A DNA stretch of 64,000 bases, from NCBI RefSeq assembly GCF_002777975.1, contig NZ_NGVS01000022.1, positions 1 to 64,000 on the forward strand, read 5' to 3'. Position numbers and translations under genes: made by a program. Positions 31,265 to 44,200 of this stretch are shown here, piece by piece; the first letter of the stretch is position 1, and each line of letters opens with the position of its first letter. The notes beneath the pieces were generated by a model. It was not told the origin of the DNA. It worked only from the letters and a program-made list of their open reading frames with translations, and searched no databases. Origin of the DNA: Shewanella carassii. Its GTDB lineage: Bacteria > Pseudomonadota > Gammaproteobacteria > Enterobacterales > Shewanellaceae.

Positions 31265-32365
31265 ATGAAATTTTCGATCGATAGGGATGCCCTATTAAAG
31301 CCGCTCCAGTTGGTCAGTGGCGCGGTGGAAAGACGCCATAACTTGCCCATTCTGGCAAACCTCCTGGTGGAAGTAAGTAATCACTCACTCAAGATGACGG
31401 GTACAGATCTTGAGGTGGAATTGGTCGGCAGTGCCGAGGTCAGTGGCGAAGTGCAGGAAGGTCGTACCACAGTGCCGGCCAAGAAACTGCTCGATATCGT
31501 CAAGTCACTGCCTGAGCAGAGCGAAATCAAGATCGAGCAGCAGGAAAACAAGTGGCTGCTTCGCAGCGGTCGCAGCCGTTTCTCGTTGGCGACGCTACCG
31601 GCGGAAGAATATCCCAATGTCGAGAGTTTCCAGCCCGCTATCGAATTTAGCCTCAAGCAGGGCACACTCAAGTCACTGATAGATGCCACTCAGTTTTCCA
31701 TGGCCAACCAGGATGTGCGTTACTACCTCAACGGCTTGCTGCTGGAAACCGAGGGTAATGTACTGCGCGCCATTGCAACAGATGGTCACCGCTTGGCTCT
31801 GAGCCACAGAGAGATAGCAGCCTCTTTGCCGGAAAATCAGGTGATCGTGCCTCGTAAAGGGGTGATGGAGCTGGCTCGCCTGCTGGACAGTGAAGATCAG
31901 GATATCCATATTGCCATTGGTGATAACGCCATTCGTGCTACCACAGCCAGCGCCGTGTTCACCAGTAAGCTGGTGGACGGTCGCTTCCCGGATTATCGCC
32001 GGGTACTGCCCAAAGGCGGCGACAAGATAGTGCTGGCGAGTCGCAATCAGCTTAAGCAAGCACTATTGCGGGCATCTATCCTGTCCAATGAGAAATTCCG
32101 TGGTGTCAGGGTGCAGCTGGAAAATGCGCTGCTCAAGATCACCGCCAATAACCCGGAGCAGGAAGAAGCCGAAGAGATCATCGATGTGGATTACGCCGGT
32201 CAGCCGCTCGAAATCGGCTTCAACGTCTCTTATCTGCTGGATGTGCTCAATGGCCTCAAGGCCGATGAAGTGAGGATCACCCTCAGTGACGGTAACTCCA
32301 GTGCCTTGATTGAAAACCACGTCGAGGAAGACTCCATGTACGTGGTGATGCCGATGCGCCTCTAG
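31265..32365 (+). CDS. dnaN: DNA polymerase III beta sliding clamp
   Basis: Ring-shaped processivity clamp. 366 residues, the E. coli length, forming three similar clamp domains (about 1-120, 125-245, 250-366). It ends in YVVMPMRL, the conserved C-terminus that helps form the partner-binding pocket. It lies 15 bases after dnaA. Confidence 0.98.
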   Translation: MKFSIDRDALLKPLQLVSGAVERRHNLPILANLLVEVSNHSLKMTGTDLEVELVGSAEVSGEVQEGRTTVPAKKLLDIVKSLPEQSEIKIEQQENKWLLRSGRSRFSLATLPAEEYPNVESFQPAIEFSLKQGTLKSLIDATQFSMANQDVRYYLNGLLLETEGNVLRAIATDGHRLALSHREIAASLPENQVIVPRKGVMELARLLDSEDQDIHIAIGDNAIRATTASAVFTSKLVDGRFPDYRRVLPKGGDKIVLASRNQLKQALLRASILSNEKFRGVRVQLENALLKITANNPEQEEAEEIIDVDYAGQPLEIGFNVSYLLDVLNGLKADEVRITLSDGNSSALIENHVEEDSMYVVMPMRL

Positions 32366-32384
32366 GGGCGACTTTGGGCCATAA

Positions 32385-33467
32385 ATGAGTCTAACTCGTC
32401 TCAATATCCAAGCTTTTCGTAATATCGATTCAGCCCAACTGCTCCCCGGCACTGGGCTGAATCTTATTTACGGCCAAAATGGCAGTGGCAAAACCAGTGT
32501 CCTGGAGGCAATTTACTTTCTGGGGATGGGGCGCTCGTTTCGCAGTCATCTGTCTCAGAGGGTGATCAATAACCAACAGGATCAGTTGACCCTGTTTGCC
32601 AATTTGAGCCTGCCATCCGGTGACAGTAAGTTGGGACTGCGGCGGTTTCGCAGCGGCGAAACCGAGGTCAGAATGGATGGCGAGAAGATAAAACGCCTGT
32701 CTGTGCTGGCCGACACCCTGCCTATTCAGGTGATAACCCCAGAGAGCTTTTCGCTGTTGTTTGAAGGCCCCAAGGCCAGGCGCCAGTTTATCGATTGGGG
32801 CGCGTTTCATTGCGATCCCCAGTTCTATCAGGCCTGGGTCAATGTAAGGCGGATCCTCAAGCAACGTAATCAATTACTTAAGGACGGTGCAGCCTACCAG
32901 CAAATCGCATACTGGGACCGGGATTTTATCCGTTATACCGAGTTGGTCACCGAGATACGAAAGGCATATGTAGACTCGTTAAATGAGCTACTTAAGGGTA
33001 TAATCGGGGAGTTTTTACCACAGGTTGATATCAAGGTTTCCTTTACCCGTGGTTGGGATAGTAAAACGGAGTTTTCGACCCTGTTACAGGCGTCTTATTC
33101 CCGGGATCTATCCATGGGGCACACCGTCAGTGGCCCCCATAAAGCCGACTTGAGACTCAGAGTGGGTAATCTACCTGCTCAGGATGCTTTGTCCCGTGGT
33201 CAGCTGAAGTTATTGGTGTGTGCATTGCGAATAGCACAAGGAAAGTTGCTTAAACAACAAATAGATAAGAATAGTATCTATCTGGTCGACGATCTGCCGT
33301 CAGAGTTGGATGCGAAACACAGGAAGTTATTGCTGCGGCAGTTGAGCGAAACCGGGGCGCAAGTGTTTGTCACTGCGATTGACCCGGCAGCAATATCAGA
33401 TTCATTAAGCACGCCCCCAAGCCGGATTTTTCAGGTGGAACAGGGGCGGGTAACGGTCATTGAATAA
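32385..33467 (+). CDS. recF: DNA replication and repair protein RecF
   Basis: SMC-like ATPase that helps load RecA at gaps with RecOR. 360 residues. Walker [16 protein letters not shown] lies near 29-43; the signature [14 protein letters not shown] and Walker [12 protein letters not shown] lie in the C-terminal part. It is 19 bases after dnaN. Confidence 0.97.
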   Translation: MSLTRLNIQAFRNIDSAQLLPGTGLNLIYGQNGSGKTSVLEAIYFLGMGRSFRSHLSQRVINNQQDQLTLFANLSLPSGDSKLGLRRFRSGETEVRMDGEKIKRLSVLADTLPIQVITPESFSLLFEGPKARRQFIDWGAFHCDPQFYQAWVNVRRILKQRNQLLKDGAAYQQIAYWDRDFIRYTELVTEIRKAYVDSLNELLKGIIGEFLPQVDIKVSFTRGWDSKTEFSTLLQASYSRDLSMGHTVSGPHKADLRLRVGNLPAQDALSRGQLKLLVCALRIAQGKLLKQQIDKNSIYLVDDLPSELDAKHRKLLLRQLSETGAQVFVTAIDPAAISDSLSTPPSRIFQVEQGRVTVIE

Positions 33468-33474
33468 CCGATGA

Positions 33475-35901
<2,427 letters not shown>

Positions 35902-35920
35902 TCAAACTGCTTATTTCTTT

Positions 35921-35950
35921 AAAAGGAAGGCCTCAGGCCTTCCTTTTTTA
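35921..35950 (+). terminator. Rho-independent terminator of dnaA-gyrB operon
   Basis: Stem AAGGAAGGCC / GGCCTTCCTT with a small TCA loop and a T-run, 20 bases after the gyrB stop. Confidence 0.92.
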
Positions 35951-36030
35951 TTGGATGTTCGCCGCGTTTACTTTGTTAAATAGCGATTATACTGAACCAT
36001 CTTGGGTGAAATAATTGCGCAGGAAATCAA

Positions 36031-37083
36031 TTGATAGGACTCTTCAGGAAACTGTTTAATGTCAGGGAAAAGGTTGAAGTAGAGCGCCCGAAAAGCTTCA
36101 ACGAAGCACCGCCCAATATTCAGCATGAGCAGCAAGCCTTGAGTCGCTCGCGGGAGACCGGTGCCGAGAGCGATGAGCTGGTGGCCGCCGTCGATGCTAC
36201 GGCACTGTTTTACAGTTTACTGTTTTCCGTCAGCAGCCAAAATAGCGGTGGTGTTGCCAATAAACTCGAAAAGCGGGTCATGGGCGACATTGAACAGGCA
36301 CTGGCCTCACCGCAGCAGATAGCCGATTCTGTACTGCAGATCCCTGGTCGAATACTGGAGCTGGACAACAAACTCAGCGATCCAGAATTTGATAGTCAGG
36401 ATATAGTCGCGCTTATTCAGCAAGATCCCGTGTTGAGTGCCGAGGTGATCCGCATCTGCAACTCGGCGGCTTTTCGCCGCAGCGAGCGGCAGATAACCAG
36501 TCTTCAACAGGCACTGGTTCAATTGGGTAGCAACAAACTGAGACGGATAGTGACTACCTGCATGATGAAAGAGATGATAGATATCAAACCCATCTACTTT
36601 CGCCGCTTTGGAGCCCATTTGTGGCGCCATTCACTGCAGGTGGCTTTTCTGGCCGGAGAACTGGAAACCGAAGAACCGGATACTGCTTTTATGGTGGGGC
36701 TGCTGCACGATGTCGGCAAGATAGCCATCTTCAAGCTGTTGCTCGATGCTTTCAATCAGGCCGACCCTAGTGAGCAGCCCAAGTCCTGGCTGTTCCGTCA
36801 GGTGATGACGACGCGCTCTTTGTCACTGAGTAGCCTGCTGGTGAGCTGCTGGCAGTTGCCCAAGGCATTTGAGACTGTACTGCAACCTCTGGCCAATGTC
36901 GGTGCCAAGCCGGAAAATCGTTTAAGCCAGCTGATTTGGCAAGCCAATCTGATCAGTGAATGCTCTATGCTGGTGGAAGAGGATAAGTTGCCCCCGGAAT
37001 TGCTGGACGCCTTGTTGAAGGAAGCCAATATCAGCCGGGAAATGTTTGAACAGTGGCACCAGAAACTACTTGAAATAAAATGA
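36031..37083 (+). CDS. HDOD-domain signalling protein
   Basis: 350 residues. The HDOD domain (about 92-290) shows the degenerate HD-type GLLHDVGKIAIFKLL and the N-terminal ILELDNKLSDPEFDSQDIVALIQQDPVLS. HDOD proteins are regulatory relatives of HD phosphohydrolases, often in signal transduction, and mostly lack catalytic residues. It starts at TTG 36031 (MIGLFRKLFNV) with AGGA 7 bases upstream; no in-frame ATG near the start fits. The N-terminal 40 residues are charged and may be disordered. Monocistronic, ending at the shared terminator. Confidence 0.85.
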   Translation: MIGLFRKLFNVREKVEVERPKSFNEAPPNIQHEQQALSRSRETGAESDELVAAVDATALFYSLLFSVSSQNSGGVANKLEKRVMGDIEQALASPQQIADSVLQIPGRILELDNKLSDPEFDSQDIVALIQQDPVLSAEVIRICNSAAFRRSERQITSLQQALVQLGSNKLRRIVTTCMMKEMIDIKPIYFRRFGAHLWRHSLQVAFLAGELETEEPDTAFMVGLLHDVGKIAIFKLLLDAFNQADPSEQPKSWLFRQVMTTRSLSLSSLLVSCWQLPKAFETVLQPLANVGAKPENRLSQLIWQANLISECSMLVEEDKLPPELLDALLKEANISREMFEQWHQKLLEIK

Positions 37084-37111
37084 AAAAACGCGCCTTTCGG
37101 CGCGTTTTTTA
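37084..37111 (+). terminator. Bidirectional terminator between the HDOD gene and glyS
   Basis: A-run, stem ACGCGCC / GGCGCGT, T-run, directly after the HDOD stop. The two genes converge here. Confidence 0.92.
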
Positions 37112-37120
37112 GCTGTTTGG

Positions 37121-37162
37121 CATCACTGCAACTGCCATCACTGCAACTGCCATCACTGCAAC
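37121..37162. repeat. Tandem 15-bp repeat at the glyS 3' end
   Basis: CATCACTGCAACTGC occurs twice in tandem plus a third partial copy (CATCACTGCAAC). The last copy contains the glyS stop (37153-37155), so the unit repeats the codons around the stop and looks like a recent slippage duplication beyond the gene. Confidence 0.9.
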
Positions 37163-39222
37163 AGTGATATATCGGCCACCCGCAGGAACTGATTTCGCAG
37201 CTGGTTCAGCAGTGCCAGACGATTGCGGCGCAGCACCTCATCGTCGGCCATTACCATTACATCTTCAAAGAAGGTATCTACCGGCTCTTTCAGCGTCGAT
37301 AGCAGGGTCAATCCCTGTTGATATTCCCCTTTGGCAAACAAGGGCTCAAGTTGTGGCTGAAGTGAGCTCAGAACTTGATTCAGGGCCTTCTCGGCATCTT
37401 CCTGCAGCAGGGCAGTATCGACTTCGCTTGGCAGCTCACCTTCAACCTTGGCGAGAATATTGGAAACCCGCTTGTTGGCTGCGGCCAGAGAGGCGGCTTG
37501 TTCCAGGCTGCGGAAATGGCTGACGGCCTGGATACGGCTGTCAAAGTCGGCCGGACGAGTCGGCCGACGGGCCAGAACCGCTAGAATTACATCGGTACTG
37601 ATGCCTTTATCCTGATACCAAGCGCGGAAACGGCCCATCAGAAATTCCAGCACCTCTTCGGCGCAGTGCTGATTGCTGAGGTTGCTGCCGTGAGCCTTGA
37701 TGGCGCTGGCAATCAGCTCGACCAGATCCAGTGGCAGTTTGTTCTCAACAATGATCCTCAGTACACCTATGGCCGCTCGGCGCAGGGCAAAGGGGTCGGC
37801 AGCGCCTTTAGGAGCCTGGCCGATACCGAATATTCCGCTCAGGGTATCCAGCTTCTCTGCCAGTGCAACGGCGCAGGATACCGGCGCTGTAGGCACAGTA
37901 TCACCGGAGAACTTAGGCTTGTACTGTTCTTCCAATGCCAGGGCAACGGCTTCGGTTTCCCCTTCGAGGCGTGCGTAATGCATACCCATGGTGCCTTGGG
38001 TGTCGGTAAATTCCATGACCATATTGGTCATCAAATCGGCCTTGGACAACAGACCGGCTCGCTTGGCATCGGCTTGATTGGCTTCGATTTTGGCCGCAAT
38101 GGCCTCGGCCACACAGGAGATACGCTCCACTCTGTCTTTAAGGGTGCCCAATTGCTTCTGGAATACCACGGTTTCCAGGCTGGCAATGCGGGACTCGAGT
38201 GATTGCTTTTTATCTGTGTTAAAGAAGAATTCGGCATCGGCCAGGCGAGGGCGGACAACTTTCTCATTCCCGGCAATGATTTGCGCCGGATCTTTGGACT
38301 CAATATTGGTCACAAAGATGAAGTTGGGCATCAGCTTATTGTTGCCATCAAATACCGGGAAGTATTTCTGATCGCCTTTCATTGTGTAGACCAGGGCCTC
38401 GGCGGGCACCTGCAAAAACTTCTCTTCGAAAGCCGCTGTCAGTACCACTGGCCACTCAACCAAGGAGGCGACTTCTTCAAGCAGTTCGTCGGCGATATCG
38501 GCACGGCCACCCAACTCGGCAGCCGCTTTTTCGGCGTCTGTCTTGATGATATTCATTCTGGCCTGGTAGTCGGCAATCACCTTGCCGCGTTCTTTCAAGC
38601 TGCTGAGGTAGTTGTCGGCATGATCCAGCTCGAAGCTGGCTTCGCCCATAAAGCGGTGACCACGAACGGTACGTGCCGAGGTGATACCCAACAGCTCACC
38701 GGCAACCAGCTTGTCACCCAACAACATGGTAACTGTATGCACGGGTCGGATAAATTGAGTCTTGTTGCTGCCCCAGCGCATAGGCTTGGGGATAGGCAGC
38801 TTGTCCAGCGCGCGCTGGGCCATGGCCGGGATCAGGCTTTCAGTGGTCACACCTTCAACCTTGGCGCGGTGCAGCAGCCATTCACCCTTGTCTGTAACCA
38901 GACGCTCGGCTTCGGCAACGCTGATACCATTGCCGCGGGCCCAGCCTTCGGCGGCCTTGGTTGGCTTGCCTTCGGCATCAAAGGCCGAGCTGACCGCAGG
39001 GCCTCTTTTCTCAACCACTTTATCCTGTTGTGCCAGGGCCAGTTGCTCTATGTAGAGCGCCAAACGGCGCGGAGCGGCATACCAGTGTGCCTTGCTATAG
39101 CTGAGTTCGGCCTTGTCCAGCTCTTCGCAGAAGTTGTTTACAAAAGACTCGGCCAGAGTGCGCAAAGCTTTTGGTGGCAGCTCTTCGGTACCTATCTCTA
39201 TGAGTAAGTTGTCAAAATTCAT
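37153..39222 (-). CDS. glyS: Glycine--tRNA ligase beta subunit
   Basis: Beta subunit of the tetrameric alpha2beta2 glycyl-tRNA synthetase, with tRNA recognition and HD-like and anticodon-binding regions. I choose ATG 39222 ([20 protein letters not shown]) with AGGT upstream: 689 residues, the E. coli length; the 14-residue upstream extension overlaps glyQ and is rejected. It lies 10 bases after glyQ. The stop lies in a small tandem repeat. Confidence 0.97.
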   Translation of the reverse strand: MNFDNLLIEIGTEELPPKALRTLAESFVNNFCEELDKAELSYSKAHWYAAPRRLALYIEQLALAQQDKVVEKRGPAVSSAFDAEGKPTKAAEGWARGNGISVAEAERLVTDKGEWLLHRAKVEGVTTESLIPAMAQRALDKLPIPKPMRWGSNKTQFIRPVHTVTMLLGDKLVAGELLGITSARTVRGHRFMGEASFELDHADNYLSSLKERGKVIADYQARMNIIKTDAEKAAAELGGRADIADELLEEVASLVEWPVVLTAAFEEKFLQVPAEALVYTMKGDQKYFPVFDGNNKLMPNFIFVTNIESKDPAQIIAGNEKVVRPRLADAEFFFNTDKKQSLESRIASLETVVFQKQLGTLKDRVERISCVAEAIAAKIEANQADAKRAGLLSKADLMTNMVMEFTDTQGTMGMHYARLEGETEAVALALEEQYKPKFSGDTVPTAPVSCAVALAEKLDTLSGIFGIGQAPKGAADPFALRRAAIGVLRIIVENKLPLDLVELIASAIKAHGSNLSNQHCAEEVLEFLMGRFRAWYQDKGISTDVILAVLARRPTRPADFDSRIQAVSHFRSLEQAASLAAANKRVSNILAKVEGELPSEVDTALLQEDAEKALNQVLSSLQPQLEPLFAKGEYQQGLTLLSTLKEPVDTFFEDVMVMADDEVLRRNRLALLNQLRNQFLRVADISLLQ

Positions 39223-39232
39223 TAGTTCTACC

Positions 39233-40138
39233 TCACTTGCACATTGGGAAGCCCAGGGCTTCACGCGCCTGGTAATAAGCTTCGGCTACCGCCTTGGCCA
39301 TGGTGCGCACCCGCAGGATATAGCGCTGACGCTCGGTCACAGAGATGGCGTGACGGGCATCGAGCAGGTTGAAGGCGTGTGAGGCCTTCATGACTTGCTC
39401 ATAAGCGGGCAGAGGCAGAGGTTTTTCCAGTGAAAGCAGATGCTGACAGGTTTTTTCGCACTGATCGAACAGACCAAACAGGAAGTCGACATCGGCATGT
39501 TCAAAGTTGTAGGTTGACTGCTCCACTTCGTTTTGGTGGAACACGTCACCATAGGTGATCCTTCCCATTGGGCCGTCGGTCCACACCAGATCATAGACGC
39601 TGTCTACGCCTTGAATATACATGGCAAGACGTTCTAGACCATAGGTGATTTCGCCGGTTACCGGGCTACACTCGAGGCCACCAACCTGTTGGAAATAGGT
39701 GAACTGGCTGACTTCCATGCCGTTGAGCCAAACTTCCCAGCCCAGGCCCCAGGCACCCAGAGTAGGTGATTCCCAGTTGTCTTCAACGAAACGGATATCA
39801 TGGATACTTGGGTCTACACCCAGGGCTTGCAGTGAGCCCAGGTACAGCTCCTGAATATTATCCGGTGAAGGTTTCAATACGACCTGAAACTGATAGTAGT
39901 GCTGAAGACGGTTGGGGTTTTCACCATAGCGGCCGTCGGTAGGGCGGCGCGATGGTTGGACATACGCGCTGCTCATCGGCTCAGGGCCCAATGAACGCAA
40001 AAAGGTTTGTGGATGGAAGGTGCCGGCACCGACCTCCATGTCCAGGGGTTGAACTATGGCGCAACCTTGCTGCGCCCAGTATTCTTGCAGGGTCAAGATA
40101 AAACCCTGGAATGTCTTCACGTCGTGTTTCGTCGTCAT
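39233..40138 (-). CDS. glyQ: Glycine--tRNA ligase alpha subunit
   Basis: Catalytic class II synthetase subunit. 301 residues with the N-terminal [37 protein letters not shown] (motif 2-like) and [13 protein letters not shown] (motif 3-like). It pairs with glyS downstream and is divergent from tag. Confidence 0.97.
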   Translation of the reverse strand: MTTKHDVKTFQGFILTLQEYWAQQGCAIVQPLDMEVGAGTFHPQTFLRSLGPEPMSSAYVQPSRRPTDGRYGENPNRLQHYYQFQVVLKPSPDNIQELYLGSLQALGVDPSIHDIRFVEDNWESPTLGAWGLGWEVWLNGMEVSQFTYFQQVGGLECSPVTGEITYGLERLAMYIQGVDSVYDLVWTDGPMGRITYGDVFHQNEVEQSTYNFEHADVDFLFGLFDQCEKTCQHLLSLEKPLPLPAYEQVMKASHAFNLLDARHAISVTERQRYILRVRTMAKAVAEAYYQAREALGFPMCK

Positions 40139-40247
40139 ATCTACTGCTGTCAGCTATTAATAGAAAATGGTTTCGATTATACCTTGTCGATATAGGCTTA
40201 TGTAGGTTATTTTTTATCGGATTTAGCGATTTAAGGGATTTTGAGTA

Positions 40248-40811
40248 ATGGATATAGTTCGTTGTGGCTGGGTGACTGATGATCCTCTCTATCTGGAATA
40301 TCACGACAAGGTATGGGGAAGGCCGGTTTACGATGCCAAGGAACTGTTTGCCAAGCTCTGTCTCGATGGTCAGCAGGCGGGACTGTCTTGGCTGACCATA
40401 CTCAAAAAGCAGGCTAACTATGAACGCGCCTTTGCCGGGTTTGATCCCCAAGTCATTGCCGGGTTCGACCAAGCCCAAATAGAGGAATTGCTGCAAGACC
40501 CAGGGATAGTGCGCAACAGAGCCAAGGTGAATTCCATAGTTCGAAACGCCAAGGCATATCTGGCATTTGTGGAACAAGGTAATGATTTTTCAGAATTTCT
40601 TTGGGGTTTTGTCGGCGGGGTACCCAAAGTGAATCGCTTTGAAACCCTGACTCAGGTTCCGGCTCAAACACCCGAGTCGGAGGCTATGTCCAAGGCGCTG
40701 AAAAAACTGGGGTTTAACTTCTGTGGCCCGACGATTTGCTATGCCTTTATGCAGGCTGTAGGCATGGTCAACGATCATCTGTTGGATTGCTGTTGTTATC
40801 CCCATGATTAA
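40248..40811 (+). CDS. tag: DNA-3-methyladenine glycosylase I
   Basis: Removes 3-methyladenine from alkylated DNA; helix-hairpin-helix fold with a zinc 'snap'. 187 residues. RCGWV (Cys5) and the C-terminal DHLLDCCCYPHD supply the zinc ligands, and HDKVWGRPV and FAKLCLDGQQAGLSW form the base-binding pocket. It is divergent from glyQ, and its last codons overlap the next gene by 8 bases. Confidence 0.95.
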   Translation: MDIVRCGWVTDDPLYLEYHDKVWGRPVYDAKELFAKLCLDGQQAGLSWLTILKKQANYERAFAGFDPQVIAGFDQAQIEELLQDPGIVRNRAKVNSIVRNAKAYLAFVEQGNDFSEFLWGFVGGVPKVNRFETLTQVPAQTPESEAMSKALKKLGFNFCGPTICYAFMQAVGMVNDHLLDCCCYPHD

Positions 40812-41160
40812 GTTTTCCCGGCGTCGCCGTTTTTTGCTGGCGCTGTTCAGTTCGGGTCCAGGGCCCGGGCCCTTTGCGGCGATAATTTATCTGCCATTGT
40901 GCATGCTATTCTGGATGTTTATCGCATTTGTTTTTGGTCGATTATTGGCGCTTAGTGATGGCGTAAGTGTGTTTATTGGGGCGCTATTTGCATTGCCAAC
41001 TCTGGTGCTGGTGAACTTGTGGGCCGTACGGGTGGGCGATACTTTACTGCGACTCAGCTTTGGCAAACAAGCCATCATACCTACACTCATCCGTTTCCTG
41101 TTGCCGGCGCTTGTTAGCTACCTACTATTATCTTTGGTACTGCTACTGCTTATAAAATAA
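40804..41160 (+). CDS. Small inner-membrane protein
   Basis: 118 residues; family not recognised with confidence. A basic N-terminus (KFSRRRRFLLAL) is followed by four hydrophobic segments (about 24-45, 50-68, 90-105, 103-117). Its start overlaps the tag stop by 8 bases, so it is translationally coupled. The stop is followed immediately by a parS site. No functional motif is visible. Confidence 0.7.
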   Translation: MIKFSRRRRFLLALFSSGPGPGPFAAIIYLPLCMLFWMFIAFVFGRLLALSDGVSVFIGALFALPTLVLVNLWAVRVGDTLLRLSFGKQAIIPTLIRFLLPALVSYLLLSLVLLLLIK

Positions 41161-41165
41161 AAGGA

Positions 41166-41181
41166 TGTTCCACGTGGAACA
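41166..41181. promoter_or_regulatory. parS: parS site 1 (perfect)
   Basis: TGTTCCACGTGGAACA, a perfect 16-bp palindrome matching the bacterial parS consensus bound by ParB. The palindrome extends 5 bases further on each side (41161-41186), so the transcript could form a hairpin in this intergenic gap. Confidence 0.93.
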
Positions 41182-41213
41182 TCCTTCCGTATTCACGTCG
41201 GGTCTAATCTTTT

Positions 41214-44200
41214 TTAAATCTCTTCAAAGAAGAAGGGCTGGCGCTGCTTCTTATCACCATTGAGTTGATTCATGGTTTCGGCATCATAGAGTTTGCCATT
41301 GACCATAGTATGAGTGACCCTGTCTGTGACCCTAATGTCCTCTAGCGGGTTACCGTCGATAACAATAAGGTCGGCTAATTTGCCTGGTTTAATTGAACCA
41401 AGCAGATGGTCCATAGCGAAGGTCTTGGCGGGATAAAGCGTTGCCGTCTTCAGCACTTCCATATTGCTCATACCGCCCTGGGCAAACATCCACATCTCCC
41501 AATGAGCAGCCAAGCCTTCACGCTGACCATGGGCACCAATGTTGGGATGGATCCCCAATTGATTCACCTCATTGGCGACTCTGGCTACATTGAAGTGGTT
41601 GTAATGTTCATCCGGTGCGGTAGGCCTTCTCATGGAGCGAGCCCGCAACAGATCGGCAGGAACATATTTTGACAATCGTGGATGAGCCCAGACATCTGTC
41701 TTATCGTACCAATAGTTTTCACCCGAAATCCCGCCATAGGCCACCACCAGAGTGGGGGTGTAACCCACTTGGGTTTGGCTCCAGAACTGTTTAATGTCGT
41801 CGTAGATTGCTGCGGCCGGCAGGGAATGTTCCACTGTGGTGTGGCCATCGGCAATCATGGTGAGATTATGCTGCAGCAGGCTTCCTCCCTCAGGAACCAC
41901 CATCATCTCCAGTTCTCTGGCCGCGGTTATAACTTGTTGACGCTGATTGCGTCTGGGTTGGTTATAGCTCTTGACGCTGAAAGCGCCGACTTTTTTAAGT
42001 CGTTCGAGGTGGAATTTGGCATCATCCAATGAGTCTATGTGACTGGTGTAGCCAGGTAAGTTGGCACCATAGAGTATGGTGCCGGTAGAGAAGATTCGCG
42101 GACCAACAATCTTTCCGGCTTTTTGTTGCTCGCTGGCAGCAAAAATTTCGGTAGTGTCATTGGAGGGATCATGGATGCTGGTAACCCCCAAGGCCAAGCC
42201 GGCATATAGCTGCCAGTTCTGCTGGGGGATGATTTCGCTTTCACCTTGAGCGCCATGGGCATGGGCGTCAAATAGACCTGGCATCAGTGTCTTACCTGAG
42301 ATATCCACTAGCATGGCATCATCCGGAATAGCCATGCCGGCTTCACCCACGGCTTGGATATGGTTATCTTTCACCAACACCACACCCTTATCTATGACCC
42401 TATCATTCTCCATTGTGATGATCTTACCGCCGACGAAAGCGATTGTTCCACGTGGAACATCCATCTCTGCCCTAAAGCCAATCTCAGTAACTTGGACCTT
42501 GTCCTTGGCATTCTTCTCTCGATAGTCATTATCCAGGCTCACTTGATAGAGTTCTGGGCCAAGGGTCCAATAGAGTTGATCGCTGTTGGCGCCCCAACTG
42601 ATACTCTCACCGGCGCGGGTACTGAGCTGTGTCACCGGTAAATTAGTCGCCTTAGGCCCGATATCAACGGTTTCACCATGCTTGGCGAATGGGGTGACCC
42701 AAACCCGGAAACGCTCGGCAAATGCGAGTTGCTTACCATCGGGAGATACCCTGAATTCTGTGGCGTGTTTGCTGGTGTAGTGTACCCGCTTATCGAAACC
42801 ACTAAGTGATATCGAGGCTAGCTGCGGCGTTTCACCACTCTCTATAAAGTAGACTCTGTCATTGTCGGCACCAAACTGTGGCTGGAAGCCCTGAGCTGAG
42901 AGTTTCTTTAGTTCTTTACCATTGCTGTCAACCAAGTAGAGCCCGGGATCCTGACTCCAGGTTTTGGGGGTAATATAGCCGCCGGCAATTTTACGAAACA
43001 CCACCTGTTTGCCATTGGGAGAGAAGGTTGGCTCGATATATTTCCCCGGCTCTTGGGTCAGTGTTGTGGTTTTTCCTCCCCGGGCACTGATGGTTCTAAC
43101 GCTGCCTTGTTGCTGATCATTCCATGTGGTAAACACCACTCGCTTACCGTCACGGGACCATTGAGGGAATAACTCTTCCAACTGTTCATCCAAACGGGTC
43201 AGGCGCTTCGGTTTGCCGTCCGGCAGCTTTTTAATCCAGATTTTTCCCAGAGCTTCGTAGATGACTTTGGTTCCATCTGGCGACACCTGAGCCATGCGCA
43301 GCATTTTGACATCCAGTTGTTGCTGATCTATATCCTGCTTAAAGCGCACCGCTGGTTGCACAGCAAGCTCTGTGGTGACATTGAATGGGATCTCTGCCGC
43401 TTGCTTGGAAGCCAATTCGAGTTTGTGGATTTTGCCTTTTGCCCAGAAATAGATCTCTGCACTATCTGGACTCCAGGCCATAGTGGGATAAACACCGTGT
43501 ATCGCCCAGGTTTCCTGCATGTCTCTGTCAAGGTTGCCATAGAGCTTTTGCTCTTTACCGGAAGCCAGATCCAACAGATATAAGGTTGACTGAAAACCGT
43601 CGCGTTTGATATAGGCCAACTGTTTACCATCCGGGCTCGGAGTAGGCCTGATAGCACCACCTGTGCCTTCGATAAGCACTTCAATATCCCCGGTTTGGGT
43701 ATCGTAGCGCTTTATCTTGTATATGCCTTTGACCGAGTCTTTGGAGTAGTGAAAGGTCTTGCCTGGGGTGGCATCTTGGCTGAAGTAGATATATCGGCCG
43801 TCAGGGGAATAGGCGGGTTCACCCAAGTCTTTCTGATCATTTGGCCGCTCGGTGAGTTTAACTCCTTCGCCACCGGCAATATGATAAATCCAGACTTCCC
43901 CGGCTCCTAGACTGCGGCTGGCTGTGAAGTGCTTTCGCGCCACCAGATACTGGGAGTCTGGGCTCCAGGCCGGGCTGTTGAGCAGGCGGAATGTTTCATT
44001 GGTTACCGGACGCGGATTACTGCCGTCAGCATTCATTACCCAGATGTTGTCGCCGCCATCTTGATCCGACGTAAAGGCAATGTATTTGCCATCTGGGCTA
44101 TAGACAGGTTGCATCTGCCAGGCGATGCCTTGTGCCAGAGGTTTGGCTTCGCCGCCCTGAGCGGGAATTCTGTAGATGTCACCCAGCAGATCAAAAACCA

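Noticed and set aside
37121..37162. Short tandem repeat considered as a CRISPR array or attachment site
   Set aside because: Units are adjacent without spacers and include the glyS stop codon; no cas or integrase genes are nearby.
38203..39207. 334-codon open frame on the plus strand opposite glyS
   Set aside because: It lies entirely antisense to glyS, whose family match is complete; it has no protein-family pattern, and long antisense frames are expected from biased codon use.
41161..41186. Palindrome at parS 1 considered as a Rho-independent terminator
   Set aside because: The stem has no following T-run and its core is identical to two other parS sites outside such contexts, so the DNA-binding role explains it better.
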